Part shown: positions 45,324-55,053 of the stretch, piece after piece
Numbering within the stretch: the stretch's first letter is position 1
How the letters are laid out: each line of letters opens with the position of its first letter
Translations under genes and position numbers: made by a program
The notes under the pieces: model-generated
Told to the model about the DNA's origin: nothing
What the model saw: only the letters and a program-made list of their open reading frames with translations
Database searches by the model: none
Source: Sulfurimonas sp. HSL3-7
GTDB lineage: Bacteria > Campylobacterota > Campylobacteria > Campylobacterales > Sulfurimonadaceae
NCBI RefSeq assembly: GCF_039645985.1
Contig: NZ_CP147919.1
Location: 744,001 to 808,000 of the forward strand
DNA: 64,000 bases
Direction of reading: 5' to 3'

Positions 45324-45458
45324 ATGAAAAGAACATACCAACCACATAATACGCCACGTAAACGTACGCACGGTTTTAGAGCTCGTATGGCAACTAAAAA
45401 CGGTCGTCGTATTATCAACCGTCGTCGTGCAAAAGGTAGAAAATCACTAACTGTTTAA
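45324..45458 (+). CDS. rpmH: 50S ribosomal protein L34
   Basis: A 44-residue, strongly basic protein beginning [18 protein letters not shown] and ending GRKSLTV, diagnostic for L34. AAGGATATGG precedes the ATG. It opens the conserved rpmH-rnpA-yidD-yidC-jag-mnmE block. Confidence 0.98.
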   Translation: MKRTYQPHNTPRKRTHGFRARMATKNGRRIINRRRAKGRKSLTV

Positions 45459-45466
45459 GCAGTTTT

Positions 45467-45805
45467 TTGATTCTCAAAACTAACGGCGAGTTTCAATTCG
45501 TCTACAGACGGGGCAAAAGTGTGCACTCGCGCTCTCTGGTTCTTTTCTATCTCCCGCAAAAGGGAGTGCGAAAATACGGTTTTACAGCCAGCAAAAAAGT
45601 AGGCAACGCCGTTGTGCGCAATCGTTCAAAACGCCGACTACGCGCTATATTTGCTGAAGAGTGCCATCGTCTGGAAGACGGAAGCTACGTTTTGGTCGCA
45701 AAAGAGGCTTTGGCCTCGACCTCATATGAACAGTTAAAATCTGATTTTATCAAGATTTTAAAACATGCAGGCAGCATAAAAGATGATCAGAAAAGTTCTT
45801 CTTAG
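45467..45805 (+). CDS. rnpA: Ribonuclease P protein component
   Basis: Protein subunit of RNase P, 112 residues. R-R-G-K-S-V-H-S-R-S near 15, the central cleft strand and the RNR box KVGNAVVRNRSKRRLR near 44-59 are diagnostic. It starts at TTG eight bases after the rpmH stop; no ATG is available before the conserved region. The 3' end overlaps yidD by 23 bases. Confidence 0.95.
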   Translation: MILKTNGEFQFVYRRGKSVHSRSLVLFYLPQKGVRKYGFTASKKVGNAVVRNRSKRRLRAIFAEECHRLEDGSYVLVAKEALASTSYEQLKSDFIKILKHAGSIKDDQKSSS

Positions 45806-46109
45806 TATCCTCGCCATCTACCAAAAGTTTTTTACTTTAATCGGTTATGGCAGCTGTCGGTATTATCCTACATGCTCCGAATACGCCAAATGGCAATTTG
45901 AAGAGAACCCGCTCCATACCGCATTTTACAAAACAGCTTTACGTATACTTTCATGCAACCAACTGTTTCCAGGCGGAATAGATTATCCCCAAAAACAAAA
46001 ATTCTGTGAAAAACCGGAAAATTTAACCATAAATTCGATAAAGTACTGGCTCGTTCCTACAAAGAACAAGCAATATTTCATTATAAAAAATTTCCTATTT
46101 AAAGGGTAG
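45783..46109 (+). CDS. yidD: Membrane protein insertion efficiency factor YidD
   Basis: A 108-residue YidD-family protein with the signature CRYYPTCSEYAKWQ near residues 25-38 and C-N-Q-L-F-P-G-G-I-D-Y-P near 58. An amphipathic N-terminal helix anchors it to the inner membrane near YidC. The C-terminal 35 residues are longer than in E. coli and unusually Lys/Asn/Phe-rich. Confidence 0.93.
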   Translation: MIRKVLLSILAIYQKFFTLIGYGSCRYYPTCSEYAKWQFEENPLHTAFYKTALRILSCNQLFPGGIDYPQKQKFCEKPENLTINSIKYWLVPTKNKQYFIIKNFLFKG

Positions 46110-46112
46110 TCC

Positions 46113-47708
46113 TTGCTAAACAATATGTCTGCTAACCAACGTCTGATTTTGGCTGTTGTCCTCTCATTTGTCTTTTTTGTGGCGTATACCGCTATTTTTC
46201 CTCCGGAACAAGTAAACCTTGAAGCCAATGCAACTGAAAAAACGCAGAGTGCTGCTGCAAATGCAAGCAGTCCGTCAATTCCGAACGCCACTCTTGAGCA
46301 TGCTATTTCAGCTGATGAACAGCTCCCGTCAACCGATTCAACTGTTCTAGTCAACATCGAATCTGAACATTTCAGCATGAAGATCGATACACTAGGTCGC
46401 ATCGCTTCCAAGATTCTCAAAGATGAGAAGTTTAACAACAACGATAATATCCACTCAGAGATGGTCGCGCAGGTGGGGACCAAGCCTCTTCATATCCGTT
46501 TTGCTGATGTTGATCTGGATAAAGAGTCCCGCAAGACGCCATACACGACCAATGTACGTGAAGCAACGCTGAAAGAGGGCGGTTCAGTTGTCGTTACAAT
46601 GGAACAAAAACTGACAAACCAGACCGTTGTCAAAAAGTTGACGATCTATGATGATGGTCACTATGACATCAATATCGCCCTCTCTTCTGACACGCGTTAT
46701 TTTGTTTATCTGGGACAGCATGTTCTTCGAGAAGGCCAGATGATGATGGCCGTACATGGTGCCATGGTTTATCACGGCGACAGTCTGACCGACATTGTTG
46801 AAGATGAAGATGCCGAAGGACGCAAGACCTTTAGCGATGTGCATCTTACGTCATCGTTTGACCAGTATTTTGCATCGATCTTTTACGGATTGACTCCAGA
46901 TGTCACTGTCACGGTTGACCGCGATCGCGACAGCAATCCGATCGTCTATGTTGACGGCTCTAAAAACTTTGCATTCAATGGCTATATCGGGCCGAAAGAC
47001 TACAAGATTCTTGAAAAGATCGATCCAGTACTTACCAATGCGATCGAATACGGCTGGTTCACCTTTGCTGCTGCACCGCTTTTCAAGGTGCTGATGTGGC
47101 TGCACGGTATCTTCGGCAACTGGGGCTGGGCGATCATCGCTTTGACAATATTGATCCGTATGGTACTTTTCCCACTGACCTATAAAGGGATGCTCTCTAT
47201 GCAGAAGATGAAAGATATCGCGCCTAAGGTCAAAGAGATCCAAGCCAAATATAAAGGCGATCCGCAGCGTATGAACGCGGCGGTGATGGAGACCTACAAG
47301 AAACACGGTGCCAATCCGCTCGGCGGCTGTCTGCCGCTTCTGCTGCAGATCCCTGTCTTCTTCGCGATCTATCGCGTCCTTCTTAACGCGGTCGAGCTGC
47401 AGGGTGCGCCATGGATCATGTGGGTGAACGATCTTTCCCGTATGGACCCGTACTTCATCCTGCCGATCCTGATGGGTGCGACGATGTTTTATCAGCAGCA
47501 TATCACGCCGAACAACTTTACGGATCCGATGCAAGAGAAGATCTTTAAGTACCTGCCAGTTATCTTTACGTTCTTTTTTATTACCTTCCCGTCGGGTCTG
47601 GTACTTTACTGGTTCGTAAACAATATCTTCTCGATCGCACAACAGTTTATGGTCAATAAACAGTTTGAAGCGATCAAAAAGGCGAAAGAGTCGGGAGGCG
47701 CAGCGTAA
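46113..47708 (+). CDS. yidC: Membrane protein insertase YidC
   Basis: Inserts membrane proteins alone or with Sec. The 531-residue protein has TM1 at about 10-28, a large periplasmic beta domain to about 320, and the five-helix insertase core from W-G-W-A-I-I-A-L-T near 338 to about 515. The R-M-V-L-F-P-L-T-Y-K segment carries the conserved hydrophilic-groove Arg. A TTG three bases after yidD has AAAGGG at proper distance and gives the usual MLNNMSANQRL start; the ATG four codons later is poorly spaced. Confidence 0.97.
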   Translation: MLNNMSANQRLILAVVLSFVFFVAYTAIFPPEQVNLEANATEKTQSAAANASSPSIPNATLEHAISADEQLPSTDSTVLVNIESEHFSMKIDTLGRIASKILKDEKFNNNDNIHSEMVAQVGTKPLHIRFADVDLDKESRKTPYTTNVREATLKEGGSVVVTMEQKLTNQTVVKKLTIYDDGHYDINIALSSDTRYFVYLGQHVLREGQMMMAVHGAMVYHGDSLTDIVEDEDAEGRKTFSDVHLTSSFDQYFASIFYGLTPDVTVTVDRDRDSNPIVYVDGSKNFAFNGYIGPKDYKILEKIDPVLTNAIEYGWFTFAAAPLFKVLMWLHGIFGNWGWAIIALTILIRMVLFPLTYKGMLSMQKMKDIAPKVKEIQAKYKGDPQRMNAAVMETYKKHGANPLGGCLPLLLQIPVFFAIYRVLLNAVELQGAPWIMWVNDLSRMDPYFILPILMGATMFYQQHITPNNFTDPMQEKIFKYLPVIFTFFFITFPSGLVLYWFVNNIFSIAQQFMVNKQFEAIKKAKESGGAA

Positions 47709-48586
47709 TGATCAAGATTGAATCAAAATCGCTTGAAGCTGCCTACTCTCAAGCAGCGGAAAAGCTGGGGTGCTCTGTCACACAGCTTCAAGTCGAAATT
47801 GTTCAGTACCCATCAAGCGGTTTATTAGGGTTCTTTTCTAAAAGTGCCATTATCGTTGCTACACGCAAAACAGAGCCTCAGTCAGCCGCACCGATCAAAG
47901 AAAAAATAGCCGAACCGGAAGAAGCGAGCACTGTCGCAGAAGAGATCCACGATGAAAAGGTGACAGAAAAAGAGCCTGAAATGCCTAGACAGCGTATCTT
48001 GAATGACACCATCTTACCTGAATCATTTGTGACAGACCAGGACGAAGAAGATGAGCAGAACGACTATATCGAAGATGCGATTGAAGGGATGTTTGACGAC
48101 GAAGAGGAAGAACCTTTTGAAGACATTGAAACGATCGCTCACGAAGTCAAAGAGCAGATCAATGCCCTTTTTGCCAATATCTGTTTTGAACTTAATGAGA
48201 TCGAGGTCAGCGTCTATGACGAGAATACCCTGATGATCGATTTTAATGGTCCTGATGCGGCGCTGCTGATCGGTAAAGAGGGGTATCGTTACAAAGCACT
48301 CTCTTACATGATCTTTAACTGGATCAATGCCAAATACGGACTTCAGCTTCGTCTTGAGATCGCAGAGTTCCTGAAAAACCAGGAAGAGTCTATCACCCGT
48401 TATCTGGTAGGTGTCTGCGAGGCGATCGAGCGTGACGGCCGTGCCCAGACTAAGATCCTCGACGGCGTCCTTGTCCAGATCGCGCTCAAACAGCTGCGCG
48501 ATCAATACCCGGACAAGTATGTCGCCATCCGCTCGACACGAGACGGTTCGAAGTTCATTATCGTCAACGGCTACAACGCTTATTAA
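47708..48586 (+). CDS. jag: Jag/KhpB RNA-binding protein
   Basis: A 292-residue RNA-binding protein. The Jag-N domain (about 1-55) includes S-S-G-L-L-G-F-F-S-K-S-A; an acidic linker (65-150) is followed by a KH domain with I-G-K-E-G-Y-R near 189 and a C-terminal R3H-like region (about 225-292) whose Arg-x3-His signature is not clear. In Gram-positive bacteria KhpB binds many RNAs and affects division. The start overlaps the yidC stop by one base. Confidence 0.92.
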   Translation: MIKIESKSLEAAYSQAAEKLGCSVTQLQVEIVQYPSSGLLGFFSKSAIIVATRKTEPQSAAPIKEKIAEPEEASTVAEEIHDEKVTEKEPEMPRQRILNDTILPESFVTDQDEEDEQNDYIEDAIEGMFDDEEEEPFEDIETIAHEVKEQINALFANICFELNEIEVSVYDENTLMIDFNGPDAALLIGKEGYRYKALSYMIFNWINAKYGLQLRLEIAEFLKNQEESITRYLVGVCEAIERDGRAQTKILDGVLVQIALKQLRDQYPDKYVAIRSTRDGSKFIIVNGYNAY

Positions 48587-48707
48587 AGTTTTAGCTTCGG
48601 CGCATCTTGCACCGATACCCGTAGGGACAGACCCACTTCACCACTCGACGCACATTTGTGCGTCTTCGGGATTATTTCGGTACAACCTGCACTAAATCTA
48701 AAACTTT
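48585..48707 (+). repeat. Intergenic repeat, copy 1 (after jag)
   Basis: The element is bounded by a perfect 10-bp inverted repeat, AAAGTTTTAG and CTAAAACTTT. Inside are GGCGCA-TC-TTGC, CCGAT, CAGACCC and CACCACTC in the same order as in the copy after ilvC, with deletions between them, and a perfect GACGCACA/TGTGCGTC dyad at 48647-48664. It begins at the jag stop codon. The 92 bases from here to mnmE show nothing else of note. Confidence 0.6.
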
Positions 48708-48799
48708 TATATCTGGGTTTGATCTACTTTGGTCGTTTTTCTATATCCACCTACTGCAAAATTTAGTTACACTTTCAAATACACTTTTATGGATTTTTG

Positions 48800-50143
48800 A
48801 TGAACGATACTATTACAGCTATTGCTACGGCGTACGGGGTCGGCTCTATTGCCATTATCCGTCTGAGCGGAGAGAATGCTCTTCACATTGCCAAGACCTT
48901 GACGAAGAGAGAGACTTTAGTGCCGAGACATGCACACTTGACCTCCCTGTATGATGCCGATAACGAACTGATAGACGAGAGTATCACGATCTACTTCCAG
49001 GGTCCTAACAGTTTCAGCGGTGAAGACGTTGTCGAATTTCAGTGCCACGGTGGTGCCGTTGTTGCGCAGGAGATCCTTCAGGCAACACTCGATGCGGGTG
49101 CCCGACTGGCTGAACCGGGTGAGTTCTCAAAACGCGCATTCATGAACGGACGCATTGATCTTACGGAAGCCGAAGCGATCGCCCAGCTCATCGAAGCGAA
49201 AAGTGCCGATGCGGCGAAGATCCTGGCCAAACAGATGAAGGGGTCATTGCGTCACTATGTCGAAGAGGTGCGCGATCAGCTTTTACATGCTTTGGCCTAT
49301 TCCGAAGTGACCATTGATTATGCCGAAGAGGATCTGCCGCTTGATCTTATAGAACAGATACAGGCACGCCTGAGTACAATCTCTAAAAATTTGCAGAGAA
49401 CACTGCAGGCAAGCGAGAGTCGCCAGGGACTGATGCAGGGTTTTAAAGTCTCTTTGATCGGCAAACCGAACGTCGGCAAAAGCTCGCTGCTGAACTCACT
49501 GCTTAATTACAACCGTGCGATTGTCAGTGACATTGCCGGTACGACACGCGACACTATCGAAGAACAGGTTAAAATAGGTTCGCATCTGATCCGCATCGTC
49601 GATACGGCTGGTATCCGTGAAGCGGGTGACGAGATCGAACGAATCGGGATCGAACGCAGTATTGAAGCAGTCGAAGAGAGCGATATCGTTATTGCTATTT
49701 TTGACGGCAGCCGTGTTCTAGACGAAGAGGACCGAAAGATCATCGATCTGATGAAAGAGCATAAGGATGAGAAGGCCTTTGTCTGTGCGGTCAACAAACA
49801 GGACCTCGGACAGCAGTTTGATCGAACGGCTATTGCGTCTTTTTCGCCTATGGGCATCAGTGCCAAAGAAGATGCGGCAACACTTATAGAGACTTTGAAA
49901 GCGATCATGGATAGACAAAATGTCTCGGACGAGATCATGCTTATCTCCTCACGCCAGATCGACGCGGTAAAAAATACGCTCACAGAGATCAATGAGGCGA
50001 TCGGTCCGCTCGGTGATCAGGACCTTGAGATCTTCTCTTTCCACATGAACCGTGCTATCCGTGCTATGGCTTCGATTACACGACCTTTTGATAACGAAGA
50101 GATGCTTGACAAGATGTTCGGCTCATTCTGTCTGGGAAAATGA
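48800..50143 (+). CDS. mnmE: tRNA modification GTPase MnmE
   Basis: With MnmG it adds the (carboxymethyl)aminomethyl group to wobble uridine. The 447-residue protein has the N-terminal tetrahydrofolate-binding domain (S-G-E-D-V-V-E-F-Q-C-H-G-G near 75), the inserted G domain with GKPNVGKSSL near 220, D-I-A-G-T-T-R-D and D-T-A-G-I, and the C-terminal CLGK with the conserved Cys444. ATG at 48800 is used. Confidence 0.98.
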   Translation: MNDTITAIATAYGVGSIAIIRLSGENALHIAKTLTKRETLVPRHAHLTSLYDADNELIDESITIYFQGPNSFSGEDVVEFQCHGGAVVAQEILQATLDAGARLAEPGEFSKRAFMNGRIDLTEAEAIAQLIEAKSADAAKILAKQMKGSLRHYVEEVRDQLLHALAYSEVTIDYAEEDLPLDLIEQIQARLSTISKNLQRTLQASESRQGLMQGFKVSLIGKPNVGKSSLLNSLLNYNRAIVSDIAGTTRDTIEEQVKIGSHLIRIVDTAGIREAGDEIERIGIERSIEAVEESDIVIAIFDGSRVLDEEDRKIIDLMKEHKDEKAFVCAVNKQDLGQQFDRTAIASFSPMGISAKEDAATLIETLKAIMDRQNVSDEIMLISSRQIDAVKNTLTEINEAIGPLGDQDLEIFSFHMNRAIRAMASITRPFDNEEMLDKMFGSFCLGK

Positions 50144-50190
50144 TCTTGCCCAGCAGGTCAAAAACGTGATAGAGCAAGGATGAAGAGAAA

Positions 50191-50583
50191 ATGAAAATAG
50201 TTGCAATTGATCTGGGACTGAAACGGATCGGTCTGGCCTACAGCGGCGGGCAGGACATCGTTACACCATTGGAAGCGGTTGAGCGTAAAAATCGCAACCA
50301 GGCCGCTGCCGCCGTGAAAAAGATCATTGACGAATGGGAAGCCGATGCCGTTGTCGTCGGCATCCCGATGGGTGGTAGCGCGGAAGACGAGATGCGACGC
50401 AGAGTGGCGCATTTTATGAACCTGGTGAATTTTAATGGGCCGGTGTATTACCAGGACGAAGCGGACAGTTCACTTGAAGCCGAAGCAATGATGAAGGGCG
50501 GGATGAAGTACAAGCGCGACGGACGGGTCGATTCGATCGCGGCAAAGATTATTTTGGAGCGGTGGCTTCGTCATAACACGTGA
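50191..50583 (+). CDS. ruvX: Putative pre-16S rRNA nuclease / Holliday junction resolvase YqgF
   Basis: A 130-residue RNase H-fold protein. Catalytic acids are in AIDLGLKRIGLAYS (Asp7), in V-V-V-G-I-P-M-G near 76, in Y-Y-Q-D-E-A-D-S near 88-94, and Asp115 in GRVDSIAA. The family processes the 5' end of 16S rRNA and may resolve recombination junctions. In C. jejuni the equivalent gene follows dprA; here it follows mnmE. Confidence 0.93.
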   Translation: MKIVAIDLGLKRIGLAYSGGQDIVTPLEAVERKNRNQAAAAVKKIIDEWEADAVVVGIPMGGSAEDEMRRRVAHFMNLVNFNGPVYYQDEADSSLEAEAMMKGGMKYKRDGRVDSIAAKIILERWLRHNT

Positions 50584-50611
50584 CGAATGGTCGATATCGG
50601 GTGTCAGCCTG

Positions 50612-51262
50612 TTATAGACACTCGAAAAAACGAGCTACCTGCTCTTCGTCATCGGTGAGATTGTCCGGTGCAAAATCAGGGTCATTGGCCAGTTTCTCTT
50701 TAATGATGTTTTGACAATATGCAAAGGTCAGACGGCGTGCATTTTCGATGTCAAAGATATATCCGAGGCCGCTGAATTGGTAGGGTTCATCTCTCTCAAT
50801 ACAGAACAAGACGCCATCGACGTTCTCTTCGAGATGCGAAACGATGGCACGATAGTCGATATTGAAATCCGTTGCATGCCAACCCATCTCTTCTAGCTGC
50901 TCATCAGCAAATTCAGAGATACCGTCACCGGTCGTGTCGTCATAATCGGAGTTTGGCGTATTGATGCCGATCAGTGCCTGCCAATTGCCGGCTGCTTTGA
51001 TAAGGACACGATCTTCATCTTCAACGACCTTGTACTCCTTCCCCAAAATATCTGAAATAGTTTGCGCTCTAGGCAGCGTCAAAGCGGAGGCCTTTGGTGC
51101 TGAAGCCGTCCCTCTGAAAACAAAGATCTCTTTCTCACCGTAGGGTGGGTAGACGACATCGCCCCTGTAACTTACGGCAAACTCTTTATTGGTGTTGATC
51201 GCTTTCAGAAGCGCTTCTCTTGAAATAACAATGATCTCTTTTAAAAGGTTGAACTTTTTCAT
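50612..51262 (-). CDS. Conserved protein of unknown function
   Basis: A 216-residue cytoplasmic-type protein with no signal peptide or membrane segment. It is acidic, with recognisable stretches D-T-T-G-D-G-I-S-E-F-A-D-E-Q-L-E-E-M-G-W near 120 and an acidic C-terminus (D-D-E-E-Q-V-A-R-F-F-E). I do not recognise the family, although similar proteins probably occur in other Campylobacterota. It is convergent with ruvX and divergent from ilvC; nothing in the context defines its job. Confidence 0.75.
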   Translation of the reverse strand: MKKFNLLKEIIVISREALLKAINTNKEFAVSYRGDVVYPPYGEKEIFVFRGTASAPKASALTLPRAQTISDILGKEYKVVEDEDRVLIKAAGNWQALIGINTPNSDYDDTTGDGISEFADEQLEEMGWHATDFNIDYRAIVSHLEENVDGVLFCIERDEPYQFSGLGYIFDIENARRLTFAYCQNIIKEKLANDPDFAPDNLTDDEEQVARFFECL

Positions 51263-51369
51263 TTTGTAGGTATCCGATAATTTTTGATTTTGAATTTTAG
51301 CACCACTATATTAAAAGAGATTCTTAAGCTGTGTAAACTAAGTTCTACGTAAACAAACTTTATAGTTAG

Positions 51370-52544
<1,175 letters not shown>

Positions 52545-52600
52545 ATACAAAGCTGTTTTAACATCGCTTTACTCGTTAAAGACGGGTAATATATTGTTCA

Positions 52601-52621
52601 TAGCTCGTAGCTCGTAGCTCG
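52601..52621 (+). repeat. Triple heptamer TAGCTCG
   Basis: Three exact tandem copies of the 7-base unit TAGCTCG lie in the gap between ilvC and the DUF2062 gene, just before the latter's 3' end. Slippage could vary the copy number. No coding effect is expected. Confidence 0.8.
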
Positions 52622-52626
52622 ATTGA

Positions 52627-53157
52627 CTACGGTTTCGTATGAAAACGTTCTTCCCGTTTGAGCTTTTGGTGGTGGACTGAACGCCACCATAAGTAACGGA
52701 CGAGGTAATATCCGCTTATTGATAAAACGACCGCGGTAAAAAGTGCACCAAGATACATCGGGACGACGATCTCCATCAATTTGGACAAAAAGTCGGTGGT
52801 GAACCAATCCATCGTAAAGAGCTCGACCATAAAGTCAAGGTCCTGGTTGATCGGACTAAGTGTCAAAAGATCACCAATAATGAGTTCGCCGTAGAAGATA
52901 AAGGGCATCGTAATAGGGTTGGTGATCCAGACCAGACTGACACCGATCGGTACGTTGAACTTTATGAAAGGGATCATCAGGACAACGGCCAGCATCTGCA
53001 TCGGCATGGGGATAAAGGCAAAAAAAATGCCGATCAAAACAGCCTTCGAGACAGAGTTGCGGTTGACACTAAGGTACTCTCTTGGAATATGGTATTTGTC
53101 AATGATAGCATCAAGTTTGCTGTTGCTGTTTCGTTTTTTAAAGACTTTTCGGATCAT
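52627..53157 (-). CDS. DUF2062 membrane protein
   Basis: A 176-residue membrane protein of the DUF2062 family. After a basic N-terminus come V-S-K-A-V-L-I-G-I-F-F-A-F-I-P-M-P-M-Q-M near 37, W-I-T-N-P-I-T-M-P-F-I-F-Y near 77 and a final hydrophobic helix near 135-155, about three membrane segments in total. The function is unknown; homologues sometimes sit with lipid or polysaccharide genes. It is convergent with ilvC and divergent from the deacetylase gene. Confidence 0.85.
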   Translation of the reverse strand: MIRKVFKKRNSNSKLDAIIDKYHIPREYLSVNRNSVSKAVLIGIFFAFIPMPMQMLAVVLMIPFIKFNVPIGVSLVWITNPITMPFIFYGELIIGDLLTLSPINQDLDFMVELFTMDWFTTDFLSKLMEIVVPMYLGALFTAVVLSISGYYLVRYLWWRSVHHQKLKREERFHTKP

Positions 53158-53305
53158 AAAGGTAATTATACTTATCTTCTATCAAACTTCTCTAATATTG
53201 CTGCAGAAATTGAACGCATTGCTCTTTTGTGTGACATGGTGTCATATTAAACCGCATCTAACTCTTTCTTGACTAGAATTTAGGATCTAAAAAAGACGGG
53301 CAGCA

Positions 53306-54283
53306 ATGGCAGCGACAAGAAAAGCGGTATCGAAAAAATCAGGTAAAAAAACGTCACCGAAAAATCGGTTTGACCTGCAAAAATTCCTCCACTACTTTTA
53401 CTGGGTACTGGCAATTGTCTCTGCCTTGGGTGCTGCCGGTGTTGTCGGTTTTTATGCCGGATACAATCAGGCGAGGGATGAATCCGTCTGTGTGATAACC
53501 AAACACAAAAAAGAGACTATACAACTTCGAAAAGAGCTGCAGGAACTTTCAAATCAGACGGCCAAACACGAGTATGATGCCGCATCAAAACCGCCTAACG
53601 GCCTGAAGAAGAGTGTCGAGAAAGTTGCCGGTCAAAAAGGAAAGCTCGCCATCATTTTTGACGATGTCTCTTTTTCGGGGGATGTCAAACAGATCAAGGC
53701 ACTCGGCATCCCTGTGACAATGTCTTTTTTACCGCCCACATCGGGACATCCGAATTCTGCCAGACTGGCTTCAAAAGAGCCTTACTATATGGTGCACCTT
53801 CCGATGGAAGCGATGAATTTCCATGCACCTGAAAAATCAACCCTGCTGACGACTGACTCGAAGGCGAAGATTGTAGAACGGATACAAAAGCTTAAAAAGC
53901 TTTTTCCGAATGTTGAATATATCAACAACCACACCGGCAGCAAGTTTACCTCCGATGAAAGCGCGATGAACAAGCTGATCTTTGCTTTGCGGCTTGAGAA
54001 GGTCGGTTTTATCGATTCGCGCACTACGGCAGAGAGTAAAGCCAAAAAGGTGATGGCACGGTACAAGATGCCCTATATTGCCCGTGATATCTTCTTGGAC
54101 CATGACGACGACGTTGAAACGATCAAGTCGCAGATCAAAAAGGCCGTTCGCATTGCAAAAAAATACGGTAAATGTGTTGCTATCTGCCACCCGCACAAAT
54201 CCACACTTCAGGCACTGCAAGAGTCAAAGCTACTTTTTGACGATGTCGAGCTTGTGCGTATCGATAAGTTGACGAGACGATGA
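53306..54283 (+). CDS. Divergent polysaccharide deacetylase (YibQ-like)
   Basis: A 325-residue protein with a Lys-rich cytoplasmic start, one membrane segment at about 30-52, a short coiled coil, and a periplasmic domain of the divergent polysaccharide deacetylase family from about 115. Landmarks are LAIIFDDVSF, V-T-M-S-F-L-P-P-T, Y-M-V-H-L-P-M-E-A, Y-I-N-N-H-T-G-S-K-F-T and the closing C-H-P-H. It is predicted to act on envelope polysaccharide. Its stop overlaps the dprA start by four bases, the same pairing as in C. jejuni. Confidence 0.87.
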   Translation: MAATRKAVSKKSGKKTSPKNRFDLQKFLHYFYWVLAIVSALGAAGVVGFYAGYNQARDESVCVITKHKKETIQLRKELQELSNQTAKHEYDAASKPPNGLKKSVEKVAGQKGKLAIIFDDVSFSGDVKQIKALGIPVTMSFLPPTSGHPNSARLASKEPYYMVHLPMEAMNFHAPEKSTLLTTDSKAKIVERIQKLKKLFPNVEYINNHTGSKFTSDESAMNKLIFALRLEKVGFIDSRTTAESKAKKVMARYKMPYIARDIFLDHDDDVETIKSQIKKAVRIAKKYGKCVAICHPHKSTLQALQESKLLFDDVELVRIDKLTRR

Positions 54284-55053
54284 CGCAAAGATTGCCTCTG
54301 GAGTATAGGGAACATTTTTCGGCGATGAAAAAAGAGCCGAAAGAGATCTTCTTCCGGGGCAATCTAGAGCTGTTGAAACGGCCGAAGATCAGCATTGTCG
54401 GTACACGCCGTCCTTCTCAATACACACAGCATATGACGGTGGATATAGCACGAAAACTTTCCCAGGCGGGGGTTGTCATTGTTAGTGGAGCGGCGATGGG
54501 TGTGGATGCCCAGGCCCATTTCGGTGCCGGTGCCGAGAATACAATCGCCGTCATGGGCAACGGGCTCAACATATACTATCCGGCCACCAACAGAGAACTT
54601 ATCAGAGGTATAGAAAAAGAGGGGCTCGCGCTCAGCATGTACCCGGATGATACCTTGGCCGCGTATTGGAGTTTTGTAGCACGCAATGAGATGGTTGTAG
54701 CGCTCGGCGATGTGCTCATCGTTTCCGAAGCCGACCGTAACAGCGGTTCGATGCGCAGTGTCGAGTATGCCAAAAAGATGGGTAAAAAGATCTATACCAT
54801 TTCGCACCGTACGGGAGAGAGCGAGGGGAGTATGGACCTGGTCAAGCAGGGTGAAGCCGCGATCATCTACGATATCGATAAATTTGTCGCGCAATACGGG
54901 CAGGTAAAAGCAGTCGAAAACGATCCGTTTCTGGCTTTTTGTCTTAAAAACCCCTCTTATGAAGCGGTGTTCAGAACGTATGGTGAGAAAGTCTCACAGT
55001 ATGAGCTAGATGGAAAAATCGCTGTTGTAAATGGACAGATCAGGCTGATCTAG
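54280..55053 (+). CDS. dprA: DNA-processing protein DprA
   Basis: Binds incoming single-stranded DNA and loads RecA during natural transformation. The 257-residue protein is a Rossmann-fold DprA: S-I-V-G-T-R-R-P-S near 40, I-V-S-G-A-A-M-G-V-D-A-Q-A-H near 68, N-G-L-N-I-Y-Y-P near 98 and S-G-S-M-R-S near 149. The C-terminal 30 residues are a short, divergent tail. The last 48 bases overlap the 3' end of the convergent GGDEF gene. A ComF-like gene is in the same window. Confidence 0.92.
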   Translation: MTQRLPLEYREHFSAMKKEPKEIFFRGNLELLKRPKISIVGTRRPSQYTQHMTVDIARKLSQAGVVIVSGAAMGVDAQAHFGAGAENTIAVMGNGLNIYYPATNRELIRGIEKEGLALSMYPDDTLAAYWSFVARNEMVVALGDVLIVSEADRNSGSMRSVEYAKKMGKKIYTISHRTGESEGSMDLVKQGEAAIIYDIDKFVAQYGQVKAVENDPFLAFCLKNPSYEAVFRTYGEKVSQYELDGKIAVVNGQIRLI

